This document shows positions 1 to 7,980 of a stretch of DNA of 64,000 nt, one piece after another. How positions within the stretch are numbered: the first letter of the stretch is position 1; each line of letters begins with the position of its first letter. The position numbers and the translations under genes are program-made. Below the pieces are notes generated by a model. The model did no database searches. It worked only from the letters and a program-made list of their open reading frames with translations, and was not told where the DNA came from. The stretch is taken from the NCBI RefSeq assembly GCF_025151535.1, contig NZ_CP102288.1, positions 1,514,501 to 1,578,500 on the forward strand. Reading direction: 5' to 3'. The stretch comes from Segatella copri DSM 18205. Its GTDB lineage: Bacteria; Bacteroidota; Bacteroidia; Bacteroidales; Bacteroidaceae.

Positions 1-1
1 T

Positions 2-166
2 CGTGAGGAGGTTGATGCTAAGCTCCACGACATCATGAACGATATTCACGCAAACTGCGTGAAGTATGGTACAGAGCCAGACGGTTACGTAAATTACGTA
101 AAGGGTGCAAACGTAGCCGGCTTCCTGAAGGTAGCTAAGGCTATGATGGCTCAGGGCATTGTATAA
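2..166 (+). CDS. gdhA: NADP-type glutamate dehydrogenase, C-terminal end (partial)
   Basis: The last 54 codons of a gene that starts before the window. The end (HANCVKYG, DGYVNYVKGANVAGFLKVA, MMAQGIV) is the typical C-terminus of hexameric GdhA, which interconverts 2-oxoglutarate plus ammonium and glutamate in the cytoplasm. The frame runs from base 2 to a TAA at 164-166. A hairpin with a T-tract follows about 50 bases later, so transcription probably ends there. Only the C-terminal domain is visible, so coenzyme preference cannot be judged. Confidence 0.9.
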   Translation, partial: REEVDAKLHDIMNDIHANCVKYGTEPDGYVNYVKGANVAGFLKVAKAMMAQGIV

Positions 167-212
167 GGCTAGAAAATTTACAATAAACACTTAAAAAATT
201 TAAAATAATAGG

Positions 213-247
213 AAATAGCGGGTCTGTGAAGATCCGCTATTTTTTGT
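213..247 (+). terminator. Rho-independent terminator after gdhA
   Basis: AAATAGCGG pairs with CCGCTATTT around a 12-base loop and is followed by a T-rich tract. It lies between gdhA and the convergent amidase gene and may serve both. Confidence 0.8.
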
Positions 248-248
248 T

Positions 249-656
249 TTACTCCTTCCCCCACTCCTTTTTTACATCAAAGCAGGGGCAGGCTTTGTTG
301 GCAAATTCATTATGACCATGAATCGTGGCTAATGGATATTCCTCCTTCAGCTGCTCGATGAGCGAGCGCATTGCCGCTTTCTGTTCTCGGGTTCTTGTAT
401 CCTTCGGCTTGCCTTTCTTTGATAAGCCGCCGATGTAGCAAATGCCTATACTGATGGAATTATGTCCCTTGCAATGGGCGCCAACCTCCTCTATCGCACG
501 GCCTACATGAATGCTGCCGTCACGATAAATCACGAAATGATAACCTATGCAACGCATTCCGCGCTCGCGGTGCCAGCGGTCAATATCCGCTACGGTGAAG
601 TTGCGACCTTCCTTGGTCGCACTGCAATGAATGATGATTTCCTTTATCTTACGCAT
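249..656 (-). CDS. N-acetylmuramoyl-L-alanine amidase (T7-lysozyme type)
   Basis: A 135-residue Amidase_2-fold enzyme that cuts the bond between muramic acid and L-Ala in peptidoglycan. Key residues match T7 lysozyme at a constant offset of seven: His10, His115 and Cys123 as zinc ligands, with Tyr39 and Lys121 as catalytic residues. It has no signal peptide and no cell-wall binding domain, so it is about the size of a phage endolysin. It overlaps the upstream DUF5675 gene by 13 bases, which implies co-transcription. In Bacteroidota, amidases of this kind recur beside HU-like, smalltalk and VirE-type genes in islands of mobile-element origin; HU and smalltalk genes lie at 22.9-23.8 kb here. 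Target or export route is unknown. Confidence 0.88.
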   Translation of the reverse strand: MRKIKEIIIHCSATKEGRNFTVADIDRWHRERGMRCIGYHFVIYRDGSIHVGRAIEEVGAHCKGHNSISIGICYIGGLSKKGKPKDTRTREQKAAMRSLIEQLKEEYPLATIHGHNEFANKACPCFDVKKEWGKE

Positions 657-1138
657 AATAATGATTTTACGGATGATTTGAAAGGTGATAAATACTTAAG
701 CGGAATCGCATCAAAGCCCCAGTCTCTGATAACGAGCGTGATGTGCTCCCTGTTCCTGATTGCTTCATCCACCTTCTCGCAAAACTCCGAGAAGTATTCC
801 TCAGAATGAAGCACAAGTCCTGAAATGTAGGATCTGCCCAGAATGATGCTGCCATACATTAATTTATAAGGGCCATTGCCTGGAACGAAGAACGGCTTGC
901 GGATAACAGACTTCGGAACTCTGCCGTTTTCCTTCAGAATGACAGGCATGATTCTGCTCTTCTCATCATCCCTCAGAAACTTCGGGTTGGAAACCGGCAC
1001 AAGTGCCAGTCTGTAAGCATCAGCTTTCAGATAGCCCTGAGGACGCTCCAATGTTCCGCAGAAAAACTTACCGTTAATGACCATAGTGCCATCTACTCCC
1101 CATGGAGTGAAACGGCGGCGAAATATACAAATGTGCAT
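644..1138 (-). CDS. DUF5675 family protein
   Basis: A 164-residue protein without signal peptide or membrane segment. The layout (FTPWGVDGTMVINGKFFCGTLE near the start, later FVPGNGPYKLMYGSIILG) fits the DUF5675 family, common in Bacteroidota phages and islands next to amidases. The function is unknown; linkage to endolysin genes suggests a role in lysis or in a phage particle. It is translationally coupled to the amidase through a 13-base overlap and lies downstream of the primase-helicase gene, separated by about 110 bases that hold iterons and a hairpin. The family assignment is from memory of the pattern. Confidence 0.7.
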   Translation of the reverse strand: MHICIFRRRFTPWGVDGTMVINGKFFCGTLERPQGYLKADAYRLALVPVSNPKFLRDDEKSRIMPVILKENGRVPKSVIRKPFFVPGNGPYKLMYGSIILGRSYISGLVLHSEEYFSEFCEKVDEAIRNREHITLVIRDWGFDAIPLKYLSPFKSSVKSLLCVR

Positions 1139-1177
1139 GATAATTTACAATTAATAATGAATAATTGGTTTAAGGGT

Positions 1178-1245
1178 GGTCATTAAGGCTGGGTTCAGAC
1201 CCGAAAACCTTAATGACCCTTAATGACCTTGACCCTTAATGACAC
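1178..1245. repeat. Iterons and hairpin between primase-helicase and DUF5675 genes
   Basis: GGTCATTAAGG (1178-1188) pairs with CCTTAATGACC (1208-1218); inside it GGGT and ACCC add a short second stem. Overlapping this are TGACCCTTAATGACC (1214-1228) and TGACCCTTAATGACAC (1230-1245). The last 16-mer is identical to three sites in the palindrome at 22426-22584. Confidence 0.85.
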
Positions 1246-1250
1246 CCTCT

Positions 1251-3809
1251 TTAGACTGTAGGAGAAACTTTCTGATAGCGCATGTCAGGTAATACACAGA
1301 TTAACCCCTGACGTTTCCAGTTCTTTAGCATCTGTTTTACCGTCTCATGGGTGGCACTTGCTCCCTTAAGTGCAATGCTCTGCTGCTCTGCCTGTTCGAA
1401 GGTGAAGGTTACGTCCAGCCGCTCAAAGATGGAATCATTCTTACCTCTGCGACTTCTGTCGTAAGCAGACTGACTGCAATAATTCTTGGATGAGAAAGCA
1501 TCTTCTATTCGGCTACGGAAGAAATAGAGCGCATTATCCAGCTGGTAGTCAGCCAGTACATCAAAGACATTCAGCATGGTTGGTGTCTGCGTCTTTACGA
1601 GCATTCCCTTCCACAAATCAGGTGACTCCTTCAGCTGTTTCTCGGCTCCATTGAAACCATGCTTCTGAATCAGCGTTTCCAGAACCTTGCAGAGCATGAT
1701 GCAGGTCATCATTCTCATGGTGGTTGGACAGATACGGAAACGCTGGCGGGCTTTCACCTTGTCGTCATTTTTCATCGTTTCCAGTCTTATCTGTTCCAGC
1801 CATTCCCTACCCTTATCCTCCAGCTTGGGCAGAACCACCTCACCGGTCAGCAAAGGCAGAAGATGAGCTATCTGAATAATGCGGTCGCGCTGGCGTTCGT
1901 TCATTACATACATGTTGTCAGAAAGTGGAGTGAAGGTATTATCGGGCGTTTTTGCCACGATGATACGGCTCTGGAAACCATCCGTATAATTGCTTACCAC
2001 ACGATAGAGCGCATCAGGCGTTCCACACATCACCACGTTCCATAACAGTCTGTCTATATGAACATTCACTGCATCTGCACTTCTTGCTTCACGCTCATAG
2101 CATGTTCCGTCGTAAGCCTGTCTCAACATGACTGAAAAGTCGCTCATTGCCGATTTCCACTTCTGCGCTACGGTGTCAGCTTCCGGAGTAAACGAAAAGG
2201 CGTGCTTGCCTTCTGTGTTAGCCAGTCGTTCAGCCAGATTCGCCACCGTATTGTTCAGTGTCAAGCATCTTACAGGCAGTTTCGGCTCTTCCGGCTGCTC
2301 CTTCTTGTTCTTGGCTGCACGTTTCTTGGCTCGCCATTCATCCTCCTTCTGCTGATACATTTTGTCCATTTCCTTCACTTCCGAAGTCCATGCGTCAATC
2401 ACGGGGTCAATACTACCCTTGCCAGATGCAAAATCTCCGGCGATGTAGGAGATGAGGTTCAGCGAGTTCATCTTGCCGTGAACGGAAACCTTCACGCCCG
2501 TGGCGAGCATTCCGATGGCAGGACAGATGGCTGTGATTACAGGCAGTGCCAGTGCCGGACCCACTGCGCTGATGGAATCCCGAATGCCTTGCGGCAACTT
2601 AGGCAGCGCATTATAATAGAACAGATCGTCCTTGGCGTTAGCCTCGTCCAGCGCATTTACCAGCGCCTCATTGTCAGCCGCCGAACCACCACCTGCATTT
2701 CCCTGCTTCATTCGTTCCTGACGGATGGCAGAGAGCACATCCTTCAGCCGCTTAGGCATTTGTGTGATTTTCTCGTTCAATGCCGAGTTGATGCAAGCCA
2801 TCTTTTCCTGTTCGGGAAACCCATCGTAGCAGGGAATAATCTGAGCCAGCAGATTGCGGTCAAAACCACAGATGTGGCGCAGGTTCACAGCCAGTTCAAA
2901 GGTCAACGTATTGCGGTTGGAGCGCATCGGCTCCTGCCCATCATTATACATCTGCCACCACTTCTTAATGATTTCTCCATAAGGAATCCCGAGATAATTG
3001 TCCTGAGCAGCAGAAGTAGTTGAAGCAGAAGAAGTTGACGCAGCAGAGGCAGAAGCAGCAGAAGTAGAAATTCTCGAATCCTTAAATTCCTGACCCTTAA
3101 AAGCCCCTTGAGAAGCTTTCTGAGAATCCTTAAATTCTTGACTCTTTAAAACCCCTTGAGGATTCTTCTTGATTTCTTCCAACCAAGGCATAAAGTGCTT
3201 GTTTGCCTTGTGCGCCCCTTCCGGCAGTTCCTCCTGTCCGTATCTTTCACGCTCTTCCAGGACCTTCCCTTCAGCTGCCACGGCAGCCTCATCATATTCA
3301 TCCTTGAAAAGCCGTGGCGAAAGGAAGAGCAAATCTTCGTCATCCGATGTGGTCGTGAAATAAACCCGATTAATGTCGTGAGCTGAAGTATCCATTTCGC
3401 ATTTCAGCATCGTAGCAATCCTCACCTGATTCTCCAGAACCGTCTTGCCCTTTTCGCGCTCAAACACCGCATGTCCGCCCTGTCGTGCGCTGCGCTCCAG
3501 CATCAGCAGTCCGTACTTGTCCGGTTCCTTCAGCAGTAGCTTGGCAGCCTTGGCAAAAGCCTCCGGCTCATCCATATCAAATCCGAAAGCACCGCTTGGC
3601 AGTTTCATTCCCTTCACCACGCCTTGCGGATAATGCCCGGAATAATTAAACTGCACCAGTCTCCGTTTCGCAGCATCGTTTCCGGCACGAGCCAGGCGAA
3701 GATTCGCCTTCTGCTCGTTGCTTCCACGCAGCTGCTTATACTCCTCTTCCGAGGTGATGGAGCGGGCAACCTTGTGCCCATTCTCCACCTTAATTAAATA
3801 ACAACTCAT
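1251..3809 (-). CDS. Primase-helicase-like protein (VirE_N/BT4734-like domain plus DUF3987)
   Basis: An 852-residue protein. The N-terminal part resembles VirE_N/BT4734-like domains and carries a pattern like archaeo-eukaryotic primases: D78-x-D80 (GFDMD), a His113 motif (RQGGHAVF) and Asp140 (EMDTSAHDINRVYF). A linker (about 216-268) contains two copies of a 16-residue unit with QEFKDS, then a Ser/Ala-rich run. The C-terminal part is DUF3987-like with a Walker A-like loop GDFASGKGS (458-466). Primase plus P-loop fusions replicate phages and plasmids, so a replication role is inferred, not shown. It is the third gene of a minus-strand operon after an OB-fold protein and an unknown protein. 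Sequences related to the iterons lie just after its stop codon. Confidence 0.75.
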   Translation of the reverse strand: MSCYLIKVENGHKVARSITSEEEYKQLRGSNEQKANLRLARAGNDAAKRRLVQFNYSGHYPQGVVKGMKLPSGAFGFDMDEPEAFAKAAKLLLKEPDKYGLLMLERSARQGGHAVFEREKGKTVLENQVRIATMLKCEMDTSAHDINRVYFTTTSDDEDLLFLSPRLFKDEYDEAAVAAEGKVLEERERYGQEELPEGAHKANKHFMPWLEEIKKNPQGVLKSQEFKDSQKASQGAFKGQEFKDSRISTSAASASAASTSSASTTSAAQDNYLGIPYGEIIKKWWQMYNDGQEPMRSNRNTLTFELAVNLRHICGFDRNLLAQIIPCYDGFPEQEKMACINSALNEKITQMPKRLKDVLSAIRQERMKQGNAGGGSAADNEALVNALDEANAKDDLFYYNALPKLPQGIRDSISAVGPALALPVITAICPAIGMLATGVKVSVHGKMNSLNLISYIAGDFASGKGSIDPVIDAWTSEVKEMDKMYQQKEDEWRAKKRAAKNKKEQPEEPKLPVRCLTLNNTVANLAERLANTEGKHAFSFTPEADTVAQKWKSAMSDFSVMLRQAYDGTCYEREARSADAVNVHIDRLLWNVVMCGTPDALYRVVSNYTDGFQSRIIVAKTPDNTFTPLSDNMYVMNERQRDRIIQIAHLLPLLTGEVVLPKLEDKGREWLEQIRLETMKNDDKVKARQRFRICPTTMRMMTCIMLCKVLETLIQKHGFNGAEKQLKESPDLWKGMLVKTQTPTMLNVFDVLADYQLDNALYFFRSRIEDAFSSKNYCSQSAYDRSRRGKNDSIFERLDVTFTFEQAEQQSIALKGASATHETVKQMLKNWKRQGLICVLPDMRYQKVSPTV

Positions 3810-3850
3810 CTATCTGTTTCTACTTATCGTTTTAAGTTGAATACAAAATC

Positions 3851-4261
3851 CTAATGTTTCAGTTGGTAATCCACTACCGCCTCAGCCCCTTCTTCAGCCT
3901 CAACAGCCAGCGTTCGGGCGATGTTGATTCCCTCATGGCAGAACACCTTCAAGGTAAGCTGAACAGCACCGTCCTTGGTCTTGCTCACACGACCATGCGC
4001 CAGTTTCTTAATCAGTTCCGACTGAGTTCTGAGGCGGTGCTGAACCACGAAATCAAACGTTCCGTCAGGCATTTGCTGAGCCACGCCCATCGAACGGAAT
4101 CGAGGAACCTTATTCACCCCCGATTCCTGAGGACTGAAGAGGAAATACTGCTTAGCATCATAGTAAGCCATTCCACCCAACTGCACATGCTGGCAGTCAT
4201 TATTATTCACCTGCTGGTTCTGAACATTGTTCTGAACCTTATTATTTTTCTTTGCACTCAT
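3851..4261 (-). CDS. Hypothetical protein of the replication-like operon
   Basis: 136 residues, soluble, no recognised motif. The first 25 residues are Asn/Gln/Lys-rich and probably disordered. The body mixes beta and helical patterns (DGTFDFVVQHRLRTQSELIKKL, VQLTLKVFCHEG) and the end is acidic. It lies 108 bases downstream of the OB-fold gene and 41 bases upstream of the primase-helicase gene, on the same strand, so it is most likely a co-transcribed accessory factor. No function can be named. Confidence 0.65.
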   Translation of the reverse strand: MSAKKNNKVQNNVQNQQVNNNDCQHVQLGGMAYYDAKQYFLFSPQESGVNKVPRFRSMGVAQQMPDGTFDFVVQHRLRTQSELIKKLAHGRVSKTKDGAVQLTLKVFCHEGINIARTLAVEAEEGAEAVVDYQLKH

Positions 4262-4369
4262 AAAATCTTAAATTAAAATTGAAGATGAACGAAAGAAGTG
4301 TCGTAAGTTTCAGTTTGCGCAAATTATCCCGGGACAATTCTCACGCCACCTATTTCAATTCAAGATTAA

Positions 4370-4651
4370 TTACTTGCCAAGTTTCTCAATGTCTGTAACG
4401 AGGATGTCTTGGTAAACCTGACCATTGTGCTCATGGGTAGTGAACCGGAGCGTAACAGCCACCAGCTCGCCCGGAGCATACTTACATTGCGCCATATTGC
4501 CGAGCATTGCCGCAGCGTACTGGTTCTCATACTTGCCGCCCATCTCCTGGAGAACGATGTTGCATTTCATCATCTGTCCGTTCTCACTTTTCTGACTCTG
4601 CACAGCGAAGGTCTCGCCCTGCTGCACCACTCTCATAATCTGAGTATACAT
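4370..4651 (-). CDS. Small OB-fold protein, DUF3127/SSB-like
   Basis: 93 residues with an alternating strand pattern. QQGETFAVQSQKSENGQMMK at the start and GELVAVTLRFTTHEHNGQVY-QDILVTDIEKL at the end recall the small OB-fold DUF3127 proteins of Bacteroidota, which resemble single-strand DNA-binding proteins. First gene of the minus-strand operon; a promoter lies about 70 bases upstream. Beside a primase-helicase a role in coating single-stranded DNA is plausible, but this is inference from fold and position. Confidence 0.55.
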   Translation of the reverse strand: MYTQIMRVVQQGETFAVQSQKSENGQMMKCNIVLQEMGGKYENQYAAAMLGNMAQCKYAPGELVAVTLRFTTHEHNGQVYQDILVTDIEKLGK

Positions 4652-4722
4652 ATTATATAATGTACGAAGAGGTTTTCAAGAGCACCAAACCATTTCAGCG
4701 TTGTCTTGTTTCTTCGACGCTG

Positions 4723-4754
4723 CAAAAGTACTGCGAAAACAAAGGCAAAACAAT
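4723..4754 (-). promoter_or_regulatory. Promoter of the minus-strand replication-like operon
   Basis: Read on the minus strand: TTG, 20 bases, TACTTTTG, matching the Bacteroidota -33/-7 consensus (TTTG, TAnnTTTG). It points at the OB-fold gene starting at 4651. Confidence 0.65.
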
Positions 4755-4779
4755 CCCTTTCCCACAGCTTCCCCGAAAA

Positions 4780-5000
4780 ACCCACGATTTTGGGAAAAAT
4801 CGGGCATTTCTTGGGAAAAATAAAAAGCCTACACGCTCAGCAGGGGAAAACAAGAAAAAATCGCAAAATATTAACAAAAAGGCAAGAAAATACCCTCATT
4901 TTCCTGCAAGCCTTCCCCCACACTTTTCCCGAAAAACTGCTGTTTTTGGGAAAAATCAGGGGTTTCTTGGGAAAAATCGGAGCGTTATCGGGAAAAATGC
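4780..5000. repeat. Five GGGAAAAAT boxes upstream of the replication-like operon
   Basis: GGGAAAAAT occurs at 4792-4800, 4813-4821, 4948-4956, 4969-4977 and 4990-4998, all in one orientation. The first and third sit inside imperfect inverted repeats (CGATTTTGGGAAAAATCG and CTGTTTTTGGGAAAAATCAG). Two pairs have the same 21-base spacing between starts, so the block is a degenerate direct repeat of about 156 bases. Binding sites for a replication initiator or repressor would look like this. Reading frames cross it but look like by-products of the repeat. From 5001 to 5289 I see only AT-rich sequence. Confidence 0.6.
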
Positions 5001-5289
5001 TTAATGAAATCAAGATTACCTCAGAGAGAGAAAAAAAGAACTCAACTTATTGCATAAAAACATAAAAAATGCGTTGAAAATGCTTTATACGTTCTAAGAA
5101 TGTTTTTATAATAATAGAAAGAAAACAAGGGATAACTATTTGATTACCAAGCGAAAAAACTTTTCATTTAGATTATTTCCTATCGCCTATGAGATTACAT
5201 TTTTGTTTTTAGGCGTTTTTATTCCATTACAAAACTTTAGTAAACGGGTGAAGCACGCTCCGAAAAAATGAAGCAAGCTCACCCCCACA

Positions 5290-5378
5290 CGCCCTGAAGG
5301 GGCAGAAGCTCCTAGCCCAGGGCACTCGCCCTGGGTAAACCAGCAATCAACCTTGCGCCCTGTAAGGGCAAAAGCTTT
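5290..5378. repeat. Palindromic dispersed repeat, half unit (family 1)
   Basis: Contains CGCCCTGAAGGGGCAGAAG, CCTAGCCCAGGGC-act-CGCCCTGGG and GCGCCCTGTAAGGGCAAAAGC. Each part folds on itself. The same modules recur at 10.3, 25.0, 30.7, 39.3 and 44.3 kb. This copy is one arm of the full inverted unit. Confidence 0.85.
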
Positions 5379-5439
5379 AAAAATCATCTTTCATTCTACA
5401 TTTTAACACTCCAAATGTTTCTATTTCGTAAAAAATGCT

Positions 5440-5447
5440 TATTTTTG
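5440..5447 (+). promoter_or_regulatory. -7 promoter box for the coiled-coil membrane protein gene
   Basis: TATTTTTG fits TAnnTTTG and lies 95 bases before the gene at 5543. No clear -33 TTTG is seen at the usual distance. Confidence 0.45.
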
Positions 5448-5542
5448 CATTCAATAAATGAATAGTAATGCCGATAGAATACGACAACGTATAATTTTCG
5501 CATTAACAATAACATAAACAACAACTTTAAACTAAATATATT

Positions 5543-6343
5543 ATGACAGAAGAAGAGAAGAAAGAGTTCGAGGAATTCCTTCAGTGGAAAGCCGAGAAGA
5601 AGAAAAAGGAGGAAGAAGAGAAACGAGAGCAAGAAAAGCTTGACAAACTAGCAGAACAGGCTAAGCAAGAACGCTTGGTTGCAGCACAAGCAAAAGCTAA
5701 ACAACAAGCTACTAATCCTTCTACTCCCAACAAATGGACAAATGAAAAAAGTGAATCTGATAAGTTTATACAGAAAGTTATAGTTTTTGTATGTATTGTC
5801 ATGATTGCTGGTTTTGTGATAATTCTAGCCAGAATACAAAATGATCCTAACCATTCTCCTGCAACAGTAGCAAAAGAGAACATCCATAAGAAAGATTCTC
5901 TTGATGCGATTCAAGCGGCAGAAGATCAAAAAGAAGCTCTTCGTTTAGATAGTATCAGAAAGGCCAACAGAATAGACAAAGTTAAGCATTCAATTAAAAT
6001 CATAAAGGCTTATTTGTCTTCTCCTAATAGTGCCGGTGGTGTAGATGCTCATTTGGTATGGAAGAATGTCTCGAAGAAAACCATAAAATACTTAAACTGG
6101 AGTGGTTATCCAATAAACGCCGTGGGTGATCCTGTTTCATGCGAAATACGTGGAATATCAGAAAGCGGCGGTAAAGTCACAGGTCCTATTAAACCAGGAA
6201 CCACATATGGCTACGGCAAGTACTGGGAATGTGTATGGTATAATTATTCTGCTAAGAAGTTAATCCTTACAGGAATTGACATCGAATACATGGATGGTAG
6301 TACTATGCATATAAACCAGAATGAATTGAAATACATACGTTAA
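5543..6343 (+). CDS. Membrane-anchored coiled-coil protein with a secreted domain shared by two neighbours
   Basis: 266 residues. Residues 1-60 are strongly charged, Lys/Glu/Gln-rich and probably coiled coil; one membrane segment lies near 78-98 (VIVFVCIVMIAGFVIILA); a second charged helix follows. The C-terminal 120 residues form a beta-rich domain whose pattern (IKYLNW...NAVGD.V...TGPIKPG..YGY...IEYMDGS) is repeated in the proteins at 6394-6852 and 7981-8439. With no signal peptide, the N-terminus is expected in the cytoplasm and the shared domain outside. Function unknown. Confidence 0.75.
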   Translation: MTEEEKKEFEEFLQWKAEKKKKEEEEKREQEKLDKLAEQAKQERLVAAQAKAKQQATNPSTPNKWTNEKSESDKFIQKVIVFVCIVMIAGFVIILARIQNDPNHSPATVAKENIHKKDSLDAIQAAEDQKEALRLDSIRKANRIDKVKHSIKIIKAYLSSPNSAGGVDAHLVWKNVSKKTIKYLNWSGYPINAVGDPVSCEIRGISESGGKVTGPIKPGTTYGYGKYWECVWYNYSAKKLILTGIDIEYMDGSTMHINQNELKYIR

Positions 6344-6393
6344 TTATTAACATTAATAAAGTCCATCAATATTATAATATAAAAAGTGAGATT

Positions 6394-6852
6394 ATGAAGA
6401 AATCCTTTAGAATCCTATTGTTGGCGATGATGCTATGTCTCGCTCATACTGCCCAAGCACAAATTGTGTTCTCCACCTTCAAGTTAAAGCCTACGCTACT
6501 CTATAATGTCAAGTCATTGCACTTAGGTTTTACCTGTAAGGGCGAGAAACAAGTGAAGTATGTTAAGATAGAATGGTGTGCTGTTAACGAGGTTGGCGAT
6601 GTATCGACAGGCATGAGCCCCAACCTCTTGCTGCGCAAGGTTTCGGGTACGGGTCCATTTTCTCCTGGCAAGAAGTATAAACGTGAGGCAGCTACTGCTT
6701 ATATCGGCGTAGAGAAGGTTCACGCAATGCCTGTAAGCATCTGCATTGAGTATTTGGATGGCACCGACTGGGAAAAAGACATCGATAAGGACAATTATCA
6801 AGAGTTCTTTCCACAGTTGAAATGGATTAACTTCACTGTGCCAGGAGAGTAA
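6394..6852 (+). CDS. Secreted protein of the local paralogous family
   Basis: 152 residues with a clear signal peptide (MKKSFRILLLAMMLCLAHTAQA) and a single beta-rich domain. It shares with 5543-6343 and 7981-8439 the landmarks VKYVKIEWCAVNEVGD, GTGPFSPGKKY and ICIEYLDG, and ends FFPQLKWI like the 7981-8439 protein (YFPCVKWV). It starts 50 bases after its paralogue and is probably co-transcribed with it. I recognise no named family. Confidence 0.75.
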   Translation: MKKSFRILLLAMMLCLAHTAQAQIVFSTFKLKPTLLYNVKSLHLGFTCKGEKQVKYVKIEWCAVNEVGDVSTGMSPNLLLRKVSGTGPFSPGKKYKREAATAYIGVEKVHAMPVSICIEYLDGTDWEKDIDKDNYQEFFPQLKWINFTVPGE

Positions 6853-6905
6853 GAAAAGATACTTGTAATTACAAATATAATGATGGCAGAATAATAATCC
6901 TGCCA

Positions 6906-7310
6906 TCATTTAAATTTTCCCTTCAATAGAGGTAAAAAGAAAATAGCCAAGCCTATAAACAATATTCCAAGAAAAGCAATTAGAACTGAAACGACAATCA
7001 GAATAGTTAATGCCAACAAAGTATTTTTAGAGAATACTTCCTTCTTAAAAAGCCCCCATGTTGTTAACTCATCTTTTTCTTTTGCCCTTTTGAGACAATC
7101 CACAAAAGTAACAATCAACCATGTTATTATAGCCAATACAATCCCCGTGACCAAACTACTTGTAAAGACGGTTTCCATAGGCAACTTTTCATGAATGCTT
7201 TCATAGCCTTCATGCACAGCTTCTTCGTAACTACCTATCCCAATGCAGGAAATAAAGAATACTGTAGTACCGACTGCTGAAGAAATTTCAAATTTTCTAT
7301 CGTCATCCAT
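6906..7310 (-). CDS. Small membrane protein, unknown function
   Basis: 134 residues with hydrophobic stretches near 11-27, 50-70 and a long one near 95-128 that could span once or twice. A charged loop (DCLKRAKEKDELTTWGLFKKE) separates the second and third. No conserved motif is recognised. It is convergent to the gene ending at 6852. The next minus-strand gene upstream (7382-7945) is about 70 bases away, so the two may share a transcript. Confidence 0.6.
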   Translation of the reverse strand: MDDDRKFEISSAVGTTVFFISCIGIGSYEEAVHEGYESIHEKLPMETVFTSSLVTGIVLAIITWLIVTFVDCLKRAKEKDELTTWGLFKKEVFSKNTLLALTILIVVSVLIAFLGILFIGLAIFFLPLLKGKFK

Positions 7311-7381
7311 ATTAAATAGCTAAACCTAACTTACTAAAGATTAAACCACGTGAGTATATTTATGATATAGTATTCTAAAAA

Positions 7382-7945
7382 TTAAAAATCGTCGTTTTCC
7401 AGTTCTTTGGCAGTTAACCAAATTCCAGCGGCGATTTTACCCACATCAGTCGAATATACTAGTATTGCATTTTCATCTTTTGACCACATAAAAAAGTTTT
7501 TCAACTCTAGGCTTTTTCTTCCATTATACTGTCTTGTACCATTAAATATAAAAGATTCTTGCCAATTTGCCATAGCATCTTCAGTTTTTATTCTAAATCG
7601 ACCATCTTTGATATTGATAGTAACCATATAATCAATAGTACCAGTCATATCAATTGTGGTCTTTTGACGATAATTCTTCTTAGAAGAGAGATATGTTGAA
7701 TTCCTAAATTTTATTGTACCATATTCCTTATCATCATACTGTAATTTCTGTTGGAAACCAGGAATATGAGAAGCAAGCCATTCTTTTGCAGAACGGTATA
7801 ATACATCTTTTGATTGTGGATATGATAATACCATTGTGAGATTATAGTTAGTAGTATCACATTCAGCTTTCTCGACTTTAGCCTGAGCTTGGCAGAAAGT
7901 TGCCACAAAAAGACAAAGGAACAATATTGCAAAATATTTCTTCAT
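7382..7945 (-). CDS. Secreted DUF4468-like (TBP-fold) protein
   Basis: 187 residues from the Met at 7945, chosen because it opens a good signal peptide (MKKYFAILFLCLFVATFCQAQA); an in-frame Met nine codons upstream would bury it. The body fits DUF4468 with TBP-like fold: an amphipathic helix (LYRSAKEWLASHIPGFQQ), a QYDDKEYGTIKF strand pair, then paired strands (TIDYMVTINIKDGRFRIKTED). Bacteroidota carry many such exported proteins of unknown function. The end contains a helix (KIAAGIWLTAKELENDDF). The family match is by pattern only. Confidence 0.65.
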   Translation of the reverse strand: MKKYFAILFLCLFVATFCQAQAKVEKAECDTTNYNLTMVLSYPQSKDVLYRSAKEWLASHIPGFQQKLQYDDKEYGTIKFRNSTYLSSKKNYRQKTTIDMTGTIDYMVTINIKDGRFRIKTEDAMANWQESFIFNGTRQYNGRKSLELKNFFMWSKDENAILVYSTDVGKIAAGIWLTAKELENDDF

Positions 7946-7980
7946 GTTCATTTTATCTAAATAATTATTCAATTATATAA

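Noticed and set aside
4660..5065. Two overlapping plus-strand frames of 114-119 codons
   Set aside because: They translate the GGGAAAAAT direct repeats (KNRAFLGKN-type echoes), have no promoter in the right place and oppose a well-supported minus-strand promoter.
5187..5387. A 66-codon minus-strand frame
   Set aside because: It only translates a dispersed family-1 repeat.
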